Shown here: positions 52,054 through 64,000 of the stretch, piece by piece | Position numbering within the stretch: position 1 is the stretch's first letter | Layout of the letters: each line of letters starts with the position of its first letter | Source of the DNA: Beaufortia kweichowensis | Taxonomy: Eukaryota > Chordata > Actinopteri > Cypriniformes > Gastromyzontidae | Direction: 5' to 3' | Assembly (NCBI GenBank): GCA_019155185.1 | Contig: CM032809.1 | Location: forward strand, 7,584,621 to 7,648,620 | DNA length: 64,000 bases | Made by a program: the position numbers and the translations under genes | Notes under the pieces: model-generated | What the model saw: the letters and a program-made list of their open reading frames with translations, nothing else | What the model was told of the DNA's origin: nothing | The model's database searches: none

Positions 52054-55000
52054 TTAGTTTAGAAAACGTCTGCAGCGCCGAGTCCCGCAGTTACAGTGCA
52101 ATTTGTTGTTGGCATCCTCGATGGGAAACTTGTAGTCGTAGGTGAGCTCCTCTCCGCGGTAAATCTTTCGCAGGGCGAAGATTACGATGTGCTTCTGGCC
52201 CTCCACGTTGATGACTCTTGAGTAACAGTTGGGGTCACAGGAGTGGTTGATGAATCGAGCGGCGTTCCCATGCATGGTGGCGTCCACCACGTCAAAATCA
52301 TCAATGCGAAACATGTAGCAGCCGATGCCCTTTGGGAAAAGAAACACGATACACGAGTCGTAATGATAACAAAACAAAATACAGATGATGATGCAAACAA
52401 CATCTGATCACATCTGATACCTTGCTGTCGTAGTATTTCTCTCTTTTGTCTGTGAGAACCGAGCGGATGACATTACCCGCATACTCGATCACCATCTCTC
52501 CTGCTTCAATGTTTCTCTTGCAGAAAAGACCACGACCATGAATATCTGATCTGTAATGAGAAAAATATAACACGCATGACTTTCAGATCAGATCAGAAGC
52601 AGCTTCTGTTATAATTACAGTTATGTAAATTATTTGACTGTCACTGAATCAATCTTTACCAATTTTAACAATATTTGGGAAAAAAACAACAACAAACTAC
52701 CAGCTTTACTCTGTAAGAGAACTTGCCTGTAAACTCCTACAGCTTCCTTAGAGGTTTTCTCCAAGTGTCTGAACCTCATTGCCATCGGTAATTCTGTACT
52801 TGTAGCCCGTCTAAAATAAAAAAAAATCAATATAAATTTAAGTGCTTGGTAATTCTGGGACTGTTCTGCAAACCTATAAACAGCTAACCTATAAACAGTA
52901 AAAGCTACAACGAAGTTTTGTTATTTCATTGTGAAGTGTCAAACCTGCTGGATTTGAGCATAACATCATCCTCTTCCTCATCACACGGTCTAGACTCGGG
53001 AAGCTTACGATGCTGAGACGCCAGGAAATTGAACATATCAAAGGTAGATTTTCTGCAGGGTAAAAGACAAATTGAAGACAAATTTGAAATTTTTAATTTC
53101 AAACCATAAAGACAACTATAAGAATTAAACAAATCGTTAGAAGTATTCATGGTTCACATTTGATCTGGTTTAATTATTACTGATACTGACCGCTCATAGA
53201 CCTCAGCACGGGCACATCCTCTGGGGTTAATGGGCAGCTCCTCTTCAACATTTTCGTGCTGGTGGAAACGGAAACGATGTTGGTCGCAGAGATCTGCACC
53301 CTGCAGCTGCTCCAATAGGAAGAGAACGGCGTCATGAAAGATGCCAAGAACCCTAGAGCCGCTCGCCCTCGTAAAGGGCAACTGCTCCAGACGACAGCCT
53401 ATTCGTGCCTCCTGGACACCATCTATTACCGCCTTCCATGCCACTGAAGAAACAGCAGAGAAGAGAGATTACAGTGTTAATATGTCAATATAACCTAAGC
53501 ACCTATCCTAAAGTGTGAGTTTACTCTATACAGACCATCCATGCTGTCCGCTTCTATACAGAACCCATCATCACTGGTTATCTGAAAGCGCAGGTGAGGC
53601 TGATACTGATAGACACACTTGTCCTGCTTGCCAGGTGATGGAGAATCTTCATCTGAACTCCAACCTAAAATTACAGATGCGGTTTGATCAATGCAATGGT
53701 GGTTTTTACATTCTGATAAAGACACAAAAAGTAAGACCAAGAAAAAAAGATCAACACACAAAATTAAAGGACAACTCAGCTTTTTGTTGTTACACATTTG
53801 AAGGTGTTAAAGGAATAGTTCACCCAAAAATGGACCCCCATTGACTTGACCATAGTAATTTTTATTCCTACTATGGAAAGTCAATGGGGTCAAATTTTTG
53901 GATGACCTACTCCTTAGTTAAACTAAAGCTTCCAAGGTTACCAAAACTTGTTTTAACCTTTAAAACTACTTGTAAAATATATTTACCTAGCATAAGTAGC
54001 CCAATCAGAAGAATCACCATGTTTGGAGCTCATATTTTGAGCTTTGCCACCATCTTTTGTGTCTTTTTTCTGTGATCCAGTGGCCTCTGATTCATCTGGG
54101 GTTTTTCTAATGAGAGGGAAAAGAAAGTATAAGGGCAAAAGTCAAATGTCTATCTTACTATGAAACTGATAGCTCAGATGTCAATATTTAGTGATTTAAA
54201 TACTCATATGATGTCTCTCTCAAAAGTTTTAAAGCTTTCCATAGTCAAACAAGTACCACTTTAGAATTGTCACATCCATAACAGTCCATATTCCTCAAAA
54301 ATGCAAAATGTTTATAAAAAGTTATTTTAAACTAACAATTTTATGTCAATTTAATCTCTTCTCTATTTGTTGGGTATTATTGCTTTTAGTTTCTTCATTT
54401 TAATTCACAGAAATCCAACACATTCATAACACATGTATATTTCTGTCGCAATGTGTTTTATCATCATTACTAACCTCTCTGGTTCAACAGACTTGGAATC
54501 ATCATGATTCGACTGTTCAGGAGATTTAAAGTCTGGATCATCCAAGTCGAGGACATCCTTAATACTTGGGGTCTTTATTCTAACCCTGTTTAATCTACAC
54601 AAAAATAATACAAATACTATTACATTTCAGAATTGGGATAACAAACCGTAAAGTAATTAACAGACAGGTAGGATGAGGGATGTAATAAGGTTTTAATTTC
54701 TCATTTGCTAAATATTGGTTCTTGCCTGTTGAGGTCATCCTGTGAACTAGGAGTTGTTTGGTCCAAGAAGTCCGTCCTGCATTTCTTTACAGCGATTCGA
54801 TCAGTCACCATGGACACCCTCTTGACCTTGACTTGAGTCCTAGAGTTGGTCAAAATGTTGGGTGGACTCCGCATACGAGGCTGAGAAGAAGATTCACTGG
54901 ACTCAGGAGAGACTTGAGATGGATTCAGACGACTTGCCGTTTCTCGATGGCTTGCCATTGCCTTGTCTATTATAGCCTGGGCCCTGTCCTTCTGCTCACC

Positions 55001-57973
55001 TTCATGAACATTTCTAGGCATTTCTGTTCTTTCCGTCGGCTGACCGATATTTTGCAGTTGGCTGTAATGTTGAGGTACACTGCGGATCAACAGTTGGGTT
55101 GACTGCACGGCTCCATTGCTGCTGTTATAAGATATGATACGTGCCGGTGCGTTTTTGGCGAGACTATCCCGAGGCACGGGTATGACTGTAACCTTAGGGA
55201 CAGTTCGCTGGATGATATTCCCGCTGTGGATGATCTTTGCTATCTGGCTGATCTGGTTATACGAGGGAGAATTGGCGCTGGGTATTTGGAACATGTTAGT
55301 CTGCGGGTTTTTCACCAGAATCTGTCCGGCGCGGTTGACCAGCAGTACCTGATGTGATGTGGGTGTACCTGGTAAACACTGTGGGAGAGACTGCTGTGTT
55401 ATTTGTTTTGGGGTGGCGATGCGTATGGCGATGGTACGACCTTTTGTAGTGTCCTTCGGCACTGCTCCAAAGCCGTTCATTACTGGAGAGGAAGCAGGTG
55501 GTGTAACAGACATGATGGGAGGAGTTGAGACAACACCGACAGGTGAAGAATATGGCAGAGAAGTGGCAACGGGCATGCTGTTAGTTTTCAGTTGTGTTCT
55601 GGGTTGTATGGTAAAATAACTTTTATTTGTGGGTATTGTTGGCTTGATGATCACAATATTTCTAGCACTGCTGGTGGGAGCAGCTGGCGATAAATCTTTC
55701 TTTAAAACAGATTTGGATGAGGAATCACATACTTCTCCAGCACCAGCTGCATTTTCCGCCGTGTCCAAAATCTTGCCGTCAACAGCAGATACAAAGTTTC
55801 CACTGATGTCGTCGAGGAACACCTCTTTATCCAACAGGACTTCCTCCTGAATTTCTTGTTCTTCACAGACCTGCTCCATGGTCTCAGAATTGTCAACAGA
55901 TGTGCAAACTAACTGTCCGTTGCCAAGGGATCTGCCCTTGTGTGGCTCAGTATCCCGACTACAAAAACTACTCCCTACTTCCTGAGTATCGTCTTCCTTG
56001 TTGGCTTCACCCGTGTCGCTCTCTGAATCATTGTCAGCCCCATCCAGCTGTGAAATGGACCCTGAGTTAGGAAGAACAGGAAGTGAAGAGTCTTTGGCAG
56101 CTTCACAGACCACTACCGTTCGAGAAAAGTTTAAATAATGGTCAGAATCGCTGTCGACTGCGTCTGTATCCATCTGCATCTCTGTATGTGCAGAACAAGA
56201 CACGTCTTTCACATTCTCCACACCATCTGCTCCTTCCCTGCTTTCTTCTGGATCATCCACACCACCTTGTAGGTCACAGTCCAGAGCCACATTTTCATTT
56301 AGCAAAGCTTCATCAAACTCTAATTTTGCATTCAGCACTGAAGCCACCGCAACATCCGTGTCTGGATCAAAGTGTGCTGAAATCAGTTCTTGATCAGAGA
56401 TTCTGCGGATTGGCACATCTGCAGCCTCTGACGAGACAGGTGGTGTGATTCTGAAAGGCTGTTGATGTTTCGGAGAGTGACGGAGAGAGCGAGGAGAGTT
56501 TGAGGAGGGACTTCGGAGAGATGCTTGTGGTGGAGAGGGCCCTGAGGTGGGAGACAGTGAGGAAGGTCTTCCTCTTCGTCGAGGTGAGGTGGAGCTGATG
56601 AGGTTCTCGGTTGCACCAAGCGGAGAGACAGGGGGGCTAAATGAAAGTGACCTAGGATGAACTGCGCCCCCTGACCGTAGATTCATCGGGCCCGGCGGGA
56701 CCACAGGAGGTGGAGAGGCATTTCGGCTTCGTGTGGAGAGCCTTCTTGTCGCCCGTCGTGTCTCGTCAAAGTCACTGACCGTCAAAATATGATGGGATGT
56801 GGAAACAGCATTTCCTGAAGAAAGATTAAAAACGGTCACTTGATTTTGAACAATTGTTTTATTAATCTGGTACATTTGGTATGATACCACTGCTTCTGTA
56901 AATGTAACAAAGGTTAAACTGAGGGAAGGATCTTACCTGGGGAAGGCAATGGTCTGAACATTCCTCCTGCTGGTCTTCTGCTATGTGGATACCCAGAAGT
57001 CTTAGCTCCTGCCCCTGAGTCTTGTTTGGTCTTGGAGGGGGTTGTGGGGGACAGCCCAGGTGAAAAATGCTCACCGTCGGTGGCATTTTCATCTACAAGA
57101 CAAAACATTTTTAAATAACACTTCTTGAAAAGTGGAAAAACACAGTACACAGAATTTTATACTCACCACTGAGCGCTTTTGGGCTGTGCACAATAGTATG
57201 ATTTTCTCCCTGATCCAACATGGAGTTAAATATTTTACACCGTGATGATGTTTTCATCTCTGTGATTTTACAAGTGTATCGGCATCGTCTTCTGGGGTCA
57301 ACGGTGCTCCAATACCATCTGGAACATCTGAGATCACATGAAAACATGAGAATAAGTTTCTATGAAACACTCACTCTGAGAATAAGATGAATCCAGTTAA
57401 TCAGTTCACTTACTGGTAACCAACCGGATACAACCTTCCAGATTTTGCAGACAGCTCCGTCAGAACACCAAGTTTCTGAACGTGCAAAGAACCTGCATGT
57501 GTGTGAAACCCAACAAATGATACATTCTCTTTTCTATTAACATATCAACAAAGCAAAATAAATACAAAGTGACTTTACTCACCAATCATCACATTTATAG
57601 ATTCAGGCTCCAAGCCTGTTAAAAACTTCCTCCGAAGGTTGATCCCATCAAAATCCACATACACCCTCCTGAGAACTTCAAATCCATTGCCTTGCGCAAT
57701 CTACAAAACGAAGAAAGCGTGTTTACTCTCTGTAAACTTCAATCATACAGTAACTGTGAAACACGTATGAGCTCTGCACCTTGTTGTTGATGAGGTCACG
57801 GTGTTTGTTACAGTACACTTTCTTGTCACTCTGGAAGACACAGTTGCTGGCACGAGCACACATGAAGTGATAGTTACTCTGACATGAGCTGAGACAGCAG
57901 CCCACCGTTGCTCCATTCTGGCCACATCGTTCACAGCGCTGAGAGAGAGAGAGAAGAGAGAGAGAGAGAGCGC

Positions 57974-58007
<34 letters not shown>

Positions 58008-61000
58008 ATTGTCAAAAATCTATAATTTCTTAACCTTATTTCTTTCTACATTTAGTGTATTACACTAATTAATAACAAATATACTTCATACTAACCATGA
58101 AACGACCCCTGGTGACGGCACTGTGGACATGCAGCAATGCCCCTTTGACTTCCTGCACTTCAGCCGACCACACGCAGCAGTTCACATGAGCCCATTCATT
58201 CTGCCCAATATACAGCAGCCTACCGGCATCCTACACATATGACACAGGGATAATGTAATAACTCAAACAAGGCCAACATCATGCTTATCTCTGAAGCTTC
58301 ACCTACATTCGGTTTGTCATCTCCAAGTTGCTGACAGAGAGAGCACTGTCTTTCATCCACAAAAGGGTTTGTATTCTGCAGGTCTGTGGTTCATGAAATA
58401 AAAAATTAACAAGATAGAAAGAGGAGAAATGCATAATCCACACCGATAACAACCCATATATTTACCTTGTGATTTTGATTGAGGGCTTTCTTGCTCCTCA
58501 TCAGGCCTGATAATAGTGCGGTCCTGCTCTTTCAGCCATTGTGCATAACTGTGCTCATCACTTGGTGGAATGACAGCCTCAGGAAGCATACCACTATAAA
58601 ATAAAAACACCAATCATTTACCAATCAGCCAACGGGGTGGTCAGTGAAAAATGTTGTGTGCTTTTCAACTAACCATAGGCTTGTGTGAAAAGTTTTTTTT
58701 ACAATTAAGGTCAAGAGAAGAAACAGAAATTTTGCTCAAGATAAAATTGATTCAGATAATTTACTTAAAATACAAGTGTGGTTTATACCTTGGTAATTCA
58801 TGCAAATGAGAGTTCCATGTTTTGGGGTCCTGACTGCTGAACCAGCTAAATACTTGTTGTACTACCTGCAAAGACAGCGATTACATGAAGAAATGTCAAA
58901 GCGGTTTGCATTAACTTGTAGTATGTTTCACAAACCCCAACAATAACAAATAAAAATGTTGCTGAAAAGCTTTTTCTTGCCTTTATATAATTGGTCCTGG
59001 CTTGGCTGGTGAGCTTCAGATCATCTGGATATGATTCTTCTTTTTTTAGTCTGTCCACCATCACTTTCACCACATCCTCATGAAAAGCTTTCTAAAAGGA
59101 CAACGCAAACTCTTATTAGCAATGTTTTATAAGTGTACTGTAAATATCAGGATCAGATGGAAACCATACTTCTAAATCTCACCAAGGATGTGTATAGGTC
59201 CTTTTCCAACTTCTGCTCCACAAGATGTAGACAACAGACAGATTGTTCCTTCACAATCTCTAAATCTGCAGAAGCTTTACACTGCTCAGACAGACACATA
59301 CAAAGAAAATATTAGGCTATCCTCAGTTAAAACGTTTACACATTTACACAACGTTTTCATAACATTTTTATTCAGATGACCTTCTTCATCATGTCAAGCA
59401 TGGCAGAATAAACAGACAAAGTCTATAAAAGCCCAAGTCCATAATCCAAAATAACCGAAAGCATTAAACTCACCTGAGTACAAATAAAGAGATGATGGAT
59501 GGTCGGAGAACTCCTCAAGCCATTCATGATCTTCTGCAGCCCGTTCCTCAAAGCTTCCTGAACCACTTCCTGCCACCCGCTGCGGAACGTCTTACTGCAG
59601 GCGGCGCAGGAAAACACTAGACTTTTACCCCGTAGACGACTCAAGATCTCATACAGATCATCTGGGAAAACGAACAGATAAGATTATAGTATCTATGATG
59701 CATTACATGCAACAAAAAGGAAACATGATATATTGTGGTTTTATTAATAGAACAGCATGCTCATTTACAGGAAATAAGTAGTCAGGTAATAAACAATCTT
59801 ACCTGTAAGTCCTTCACATCTGGGATGTACCCAGTGGGCACAGCGGGCACACTGCATCATGCTGCTGTCAAACTCTTCATAACACTTCAGACACACAGTG
59901 CAGAAGTTACCTGAGAAAACACACACATACACAATGACAAATTCATCCATGACCTGATATTTCAGACCAAGCTGTATCGAATCGGATGCGGTCAGACCTT
60001 TGCTGTGAAGTTTGGTACAGTCCGGGCAAAGGTCCAGTTCATGGTTCCAGGGCGTATCTGAGGATTTCCCAGGTGTCACGCCACAGCTCTTACACCGAAT
60101 ACACAGCATGCAAATCTATAAAAACAAAGTTAAGTTTATTGACTGATTGATTTGTGATTGGTCAGTCACAACATTTTAAGGCTGGTTGTTATCCACAAAA
60201 AACTATATCGTCTAATAGTTATACTGGGGCAAAGCAGGTGACTCACCCATGACATGCTCATTTTAACAGGTTTGGGATAGGTGGGTCCTAAACAGGCTGG
60301 GTGATAGCAGTTCATACATCTCTTGCACTGCAAAACAGGCTAAACAAGCAGGAACAGAACATTAACACTTCATTCATGTCTTCATTCATGATTACATCCT
60401 TGATTTCTATAAGCCTTTATACTGCAGTGAGTATAAAATGTAACCTTTGCTTGCTTGCTCTTGCGGCCACAAACATGGCAGAACTTGCAGCGTCGGCAAC
60501 ACCAGTTCTCCTTGTTCTCCTTCTTCGGGCGGTCGTCCGGAGACAGGCAGAAATTGTGAAAAGGCTCACAGCACATCTGACAGTAGATCATCTGGAAAAC
60601 AATCAATTGCATTCTCCTTTGAAATCATATAAGCATTAATATTTGCCTGCTGAGCATTAGTGATATTCAGTGATTTAGTGAAAGGAAGATCTTACGTCAT
60701 GCTGGCCCTTGCTGGCACAGAGCAAACACACAGACTGAGGCATGATGGGAACTGAAGTGAGAATACTCAATCCACCCATCAACCACACGTTCTGGATGTG
60801 ACAGTCTTCCTGCATAAAGTAAAATGTAAAAGATTTTGTGAAACATGAACATAAATCTGCAAGAACACAAGAAAACTGAGCTTTTGGTCTCTTTGGTCTG
60901 ACCTTGAAGTCTACGCGAATCTTGTTGTTCAACCTCTGTAAACACTTGCCCCTTTGGGTGAAGCCGTTTGCCAGCGGAGTCAGAACACTGGATGACGTGT

Positions 61001-63735
61001 GTTCCCCTGAACTCTGTAAAACAGGAGAAATCAGTAAAAGCTCATCAAGATGAGAAAATGGGTTATAAAGGAATAAAATTAAACAATTCGCACACATGAT
61101 TTTAAACATTTTGAATGTAATATTTACCTTATCTGCTTTGCTTTGGGCCCAGAAAGCCTTGTAAACTCCCTGTTTTTTTTGTTTTGCTGCTTCTTCTGGA
61201 GCGGGTACAGAGGCAGCCACATCTGACATACAGGAAAAGAGTACAACCCCAGTTTTCAATAGCTTCCATCTTTTTACTTAACTTTCCTGCAAACTTAAAA
61301 CCTAAACAATTCCCACAAAAGTCTGTTCATACCACTGGACTGAGTCTTTTGAGTCGTGCTGGTCTTTGTCCTTTCAGAACTGACACTCTCTGTGTCGGAC
61401 GACTCATAGTTCAGCAGTTTTCGGTAGGATTGTGGAGTGACCTGTCGTCTGGGCTGCCTCCTGGTTGGGCTGAACGGTCCAGTCCGTCCTTCATCTCCAC
61501 CTTCCTTCTCGTTTTCCTCTTCGCTGCTGTACGTGCCAGCGGCCGCCGATGGCCGTTGTCGCCTCATCTGGACTGCGCCAAAGACAAGTGGTCGAATAAA
61601 ATGATAAAATCGTTAGAATGCATGCACAAACTATGATGTCGGAACCAGATACATTTTACACAATTATACTAATTGAATTCAATTACATGTTAAAGTAGAC
61701 GTACCTCTGCTAAATCGCCTTAATTTGTTCCGCTCGATCCGAGAGCACTTTTTTAAGCTGTTGTAGAATAAGGAAAATGCTTAATTTTTTTATCATTTTT
61801 ATGTCACATGATTTTTTTTTGCCGTCTTCAAGGAACCTATTTTACTTTAGTAACGTGATGTTGGGATGCATTTTAATTATTTATTTAACTTATTTCAATA
61901 ACAAGAATGTAAAAGGTTCCTGTTGTTAGCTTTTCTTAGTTTTTCTTAAAATGATAGTTCACCCAAAACTATAATTCCACCATCATTTATTTTACCCTCA
62001 TGTCATTCCAAACCTGTATGATTTTCTTTCTTCTCCAGAACACAAGAGAACATATTTTCAAGAACAACTTTGTCCCCTTTTGCACACAAAACCATTGAGA
62101 CATTTTCCAAAAAAATCTTCTTTTGTGTTCTAGAAGGAGGAGTCATATACAGGTTTTAAATAAATTAAAAAATATTTTTGGGTGATCTTTCTCTTTAAGC
62201 TTGAGAAGGTTACCAAAGACACATCACTTACACACAGCTCTGCCGTTTCTTATTGGGTCCTCCAAATTTAGGTTTGTCCAGACAGAACACACACCTCCCA
62301 CAATCATCCAGTCGATTACATCCCTTGCAGCTGAAGCAGCGATTTAGTCGCCTGCCGAAAGCCATGCTTTCATATTTACGTCTAAACGCTGGCTTCTGTT
62401 CAACAGATTCTTCGCTCTCAGGTTCAGAGTGAGATGCAACATCTTAAAGAGGCAAAGAAAGAAATACATAAGACATAAGAATAAGGAAGTTTTAATAATA
62501 AAAACTCTAATAGGGCTTGTTTTTTGGTGTGAAAGTTACTTTCTGAACTTGGGTGAGACAACTACATAGCCACTTTTAGGGCAGGACAGTAACAATGATT
62601 AACACTGCTGAAAGAAGATTAATGGCTGATCACAGCCTTTATAAGGCATCTTAAAATATAATAAAATGTGTCATTTAACCAGAATTACTACAATTTGGCT
62701 TAATAGAAATTATCTACCTAACAAACAAAGCTTAAACTTCATCTAGCAACTTTCTTACAATGCATCAAAGATGCAATATGTTCTCCACCCTGATTTTAAT
62801 TCTCTGTATTATTCACAATGCAGGGTTTTAAAACGGTGAAAGTTTCTTGACATAAGAGGACAGGTGTGTACCCTCTTCCGCAGGCGAAGCGCTGATCCCC
62901 TCTCTCTCATGTAGCGGAAGAGCACTGAGTCTGGGAATGTCATCGGGAACCATTGCCCGTGGCTGCCCCAGTGCCACCGCCGCTGCACGACACACATGCT
63001 TTATACGAGGTCCACAGATCAAATGCTCCTGTGGAGGTGTGAGAAAACAACATTTCAATAGTCACGCAAACAAGCTGGAGGATAAACACAAGTGCATTAT
63101 TAAAGTGTACCTGTTGAGCTTCTTCTGCATTAACTGTGACTATTCTCCTTCCTCTTCCTCTGCCTCTCTTCATGACCGATCCACCTCTTACTCTCACAGA
63201 GCCGGACAGAAGCTGCAGAGCATGTTTGTTACGGTGGATATAATTACACAGACAAGCCGTAAATTACTATTAAAGGGATAGTTCACATTAATTTATTCAC
63301 TCTCATGTTGTTCAAAACCTGTATGACTTTTTCTTATGTGGAACATAAAAAAAGATATTTTGAGAAATGTTTTTGTGTCCTGTAGAAATAAGTCATACAG
63401 GTTTGGAATGACATGAGGATGAGCAAATGAAGGAATCCCTTTAAGACTTGAACCATATTGGGTTATGAGGTGAAAATTAAAGTGAAATTATGAGTGACAT
63501 TACAAAACGCACCCAAAAATATATTTAAAGATTCTAACCTGAGCCGACTTTAGTTGCTTCTGCTGGTCGATTTTAATCAGCTGGACTTTGGCTTTCTTCA
63601 GCAGGTGAAACATCCTCTTATTGGCACCCGAAAGATTAACTCTGTGGGTGGTATCACTGGGATCCACCATCATCTGCGTATTATCTGTGCCGGGCATTGT
63701 CTGTTCATTAGTGCCCTCGAGGTTGGTAGCTTCTA
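52054..63735 (-). CDS. kmt2b: KMT2B/MLL-type histone H3K4 methyltransferase, C-terminal two thirds (34 exons)
   Basis: Exons in order: 63539-63735, 63111-63212, 62872-63028, 62232-62442, 61705-61757, 61333-61567, 61128-61222, 60903-61013, 60696-60809, 60445-60591, 60247-60339, 59998-60115, 59803-59910, 59474-59661, 59183-59281, 58981-59091, 58789-58865, 58466-58593, 58307-58383, 58096-58230, 57780-57938, 57583-57700, 57414-57492, 57167-57327, 56937-57092, 54726-56814, 54475-54594, 54018-54106, 53536-53664, 53191-53443, 52945-53052, 52727-52810, 52421-52550 and 52054-52329. Domains: CXXC zinc finger (CFSCKGC...CGRCVFC, 61.7-62.4 kb), PHD1-3 (59.8-60.8 kb), a diverged bromodomain-like region, extended PHD (57.8-58.4 kb), FYRN (about 57.2-57.6 kb), FYRC (53.2-53.7 kb), Win motif GCARAEVY, SET (RFINHSCDPNC, GEELTYDYKF) and post-SET CNCGTRRCRRFLN. 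It methylates H3K4 within WDR5-RBBP5-ASH2L-DPY30 complexes. RIDDFDVV, NVEGQKH, the CRRFLN end and the Win motif favour KMT2B over KMT2A. The N-terminus with its AT-hooks is off the window. Confidence 0.95.
53808..53920. mobile_element. Short hairpin DNA transposon (kmt2b intron)
   Basis: It starts aaggaatagttcacccaaaaatgg. It contains a near-palindrome, cccattgacttgaccatagtaa...tactatggaaagtcaatgggg (about 53,836-53,888), and ends in tttttggatgacctactcctt, an approximate inverted copy of the start. Confidence 0.7.
56030..56176 (-). other. Taspase-1 cleavage-site region of kmt2b
   Basis: In the large exon the QLDGADN sequence (56,030-56,050) aligns with the KMT2 Taspase-1 site QLDGVDD. About 40 residues upstream, QMDTDAVD (about 56,153-56,176), just before the HYLNFSRTV block, occupies the place of the first site (QVDGADD in KMT2A) but lacks the Asp-Gly pair. 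Confidence 0.5.
57939..58008. repeat. (GA)n microsatellite at a kmt2b 3' splice site
   Basis: An interrupted GA repeat directly abuts the exon ending at 57,938. On the transcribed strand it is a CT tract serving as the polypyrimidine tract before the extended-PHD exon. Confidence 0.9.
61948..62200. mobile_element. 'gatagttcacccaaaa' nonautonomous transposon, full length (kmt2b intron)
   Basis: The left end is gatagttcacccaaaactat; the right end atatttttgggtgatctttctctttaag is its inverted partner. The internal ctcatgtcattccaaacctgtatga is the typical body of this widespread cyprinid element. Confidence 0.8.
63270..63445. mobile_element. 'gggatagttcac' nonautonomous transposon (kmt2b intron)
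   Basis: It starts taaagggatagttcac and ends gaaggaatccctttaag, an imperfect inverted match. The centre has catgttgttcaaaacctgtatgac and an inverted copy, gtcatacaggtttggaatgac. Confidence 0.8.
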
Positions 63736-63782
63736 CTAAAAAATAAGTGATTTGCGGTGAGCTGGAGAACACAAGAACTTAG

Positions 63783-64000
63783 AGACAGTTCACCCAAAAA
63801 TAAAAATTCTGGCATCATTTATTCATCCTCATGTCATTCAAAACCTGTATCTGACTGATATTTTTTCAGTGCTTTCAGTCTCTGTGCTTTTTTGCCCATA
63901 TAATAAGTTCAATCTAGGACAATGTTGTTTGGATACCAACATTCTACCAATCTTTTTTTGTGTGTTTTGCTAAAGAAAAGTCAAACAGATTTGGAATGAC
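63783..64000. mobile_element. Third copy of the same transposon, running off the window
   Basis: It starts agttcacccaaaaataaaaa and ct(c)atgtcattcaaaacctgtat. The inverted half begins gtcaaacagatttggaatgac at the very end of the window. Confidence 0.75.

Noticed and set aside
52054..63735. KMT2A as the identity of the methyltransferase
   Set aside because: The central exon is short (2.1 kb), the Win motif is GCARAEVY, and the SET end has FDVV, VEGQ and CRRFLN, all matching KMT2B better.

Overview
The window reads as teleost, most likely cyprinid, nuclear DNA. It is AT-rich, its genes are split by many GT-AG introns, and it carries long (GA)n/(CT)n and (GT)n tracts. Fish interspersed repeats are present, including the 'gatagttcacccaaaaat' element and a tRNA-headed SINE. 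All gene calls below come from joining exons by hand at splice sites and checking that the reading frame carries through. No database search was possible.

Layout. (1) 1-770, + strand: the last three coding exons of an intermediate-filament-like gene, IFFO1. (2) 4885-9139, + strand: a complete five-exon synaptobrevin/VAMP gene, probably vamp1. Its third intron holds about 1.5 kb of degenerate T-rich minisatellite that ends in an inverted A-rich arm. (3) 12334-13566, - strand: a 410-residue protein with twelve AT-hook cores, convergent with vamp1. Its 5' UTR is probably spliced from a GC-box promoter near 15.1-15.3 kb. (4) About 15.6-40.6 kb: no protein gene that I can support. It holds several CpG-richer islands, very long GA tracts, SINE fragments, CTCF-like sites and a few well-formed minus-strand splice-site pairs that look like noncoding exons. 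(5) 41083-45414 and 45977-50114, both - strand: two complete tandem paralogues of about 520 residues, each built from 17 coding exons. They encode secreted, mostly helical proteins of a family I do not recognise. (6) 52054-63735, - strand: 34 exons of a KMT2B/MLL-type histone H3K4 methyltransferase, from just upstream of the CXXC region through the PHD fingers, extended PHD, FYRN, FYRC, SET and post-SET. The 5' part lies off the window.

Functionally this is mixed: a nuclear-envelope filament gene, a neuronal SNARE, two chromatin genes (the AT-hook protein and KMT2B) and a small secreted-protein cluster. The best candidate for something undescribed is the tandem secreted pair at 41-50 kb. Other points worth checking are three GC-AG introns in kmt2b, altered Taspase-1 sites in kmt2b, the twelve-AT-hook protein and the noncoding exon chain.
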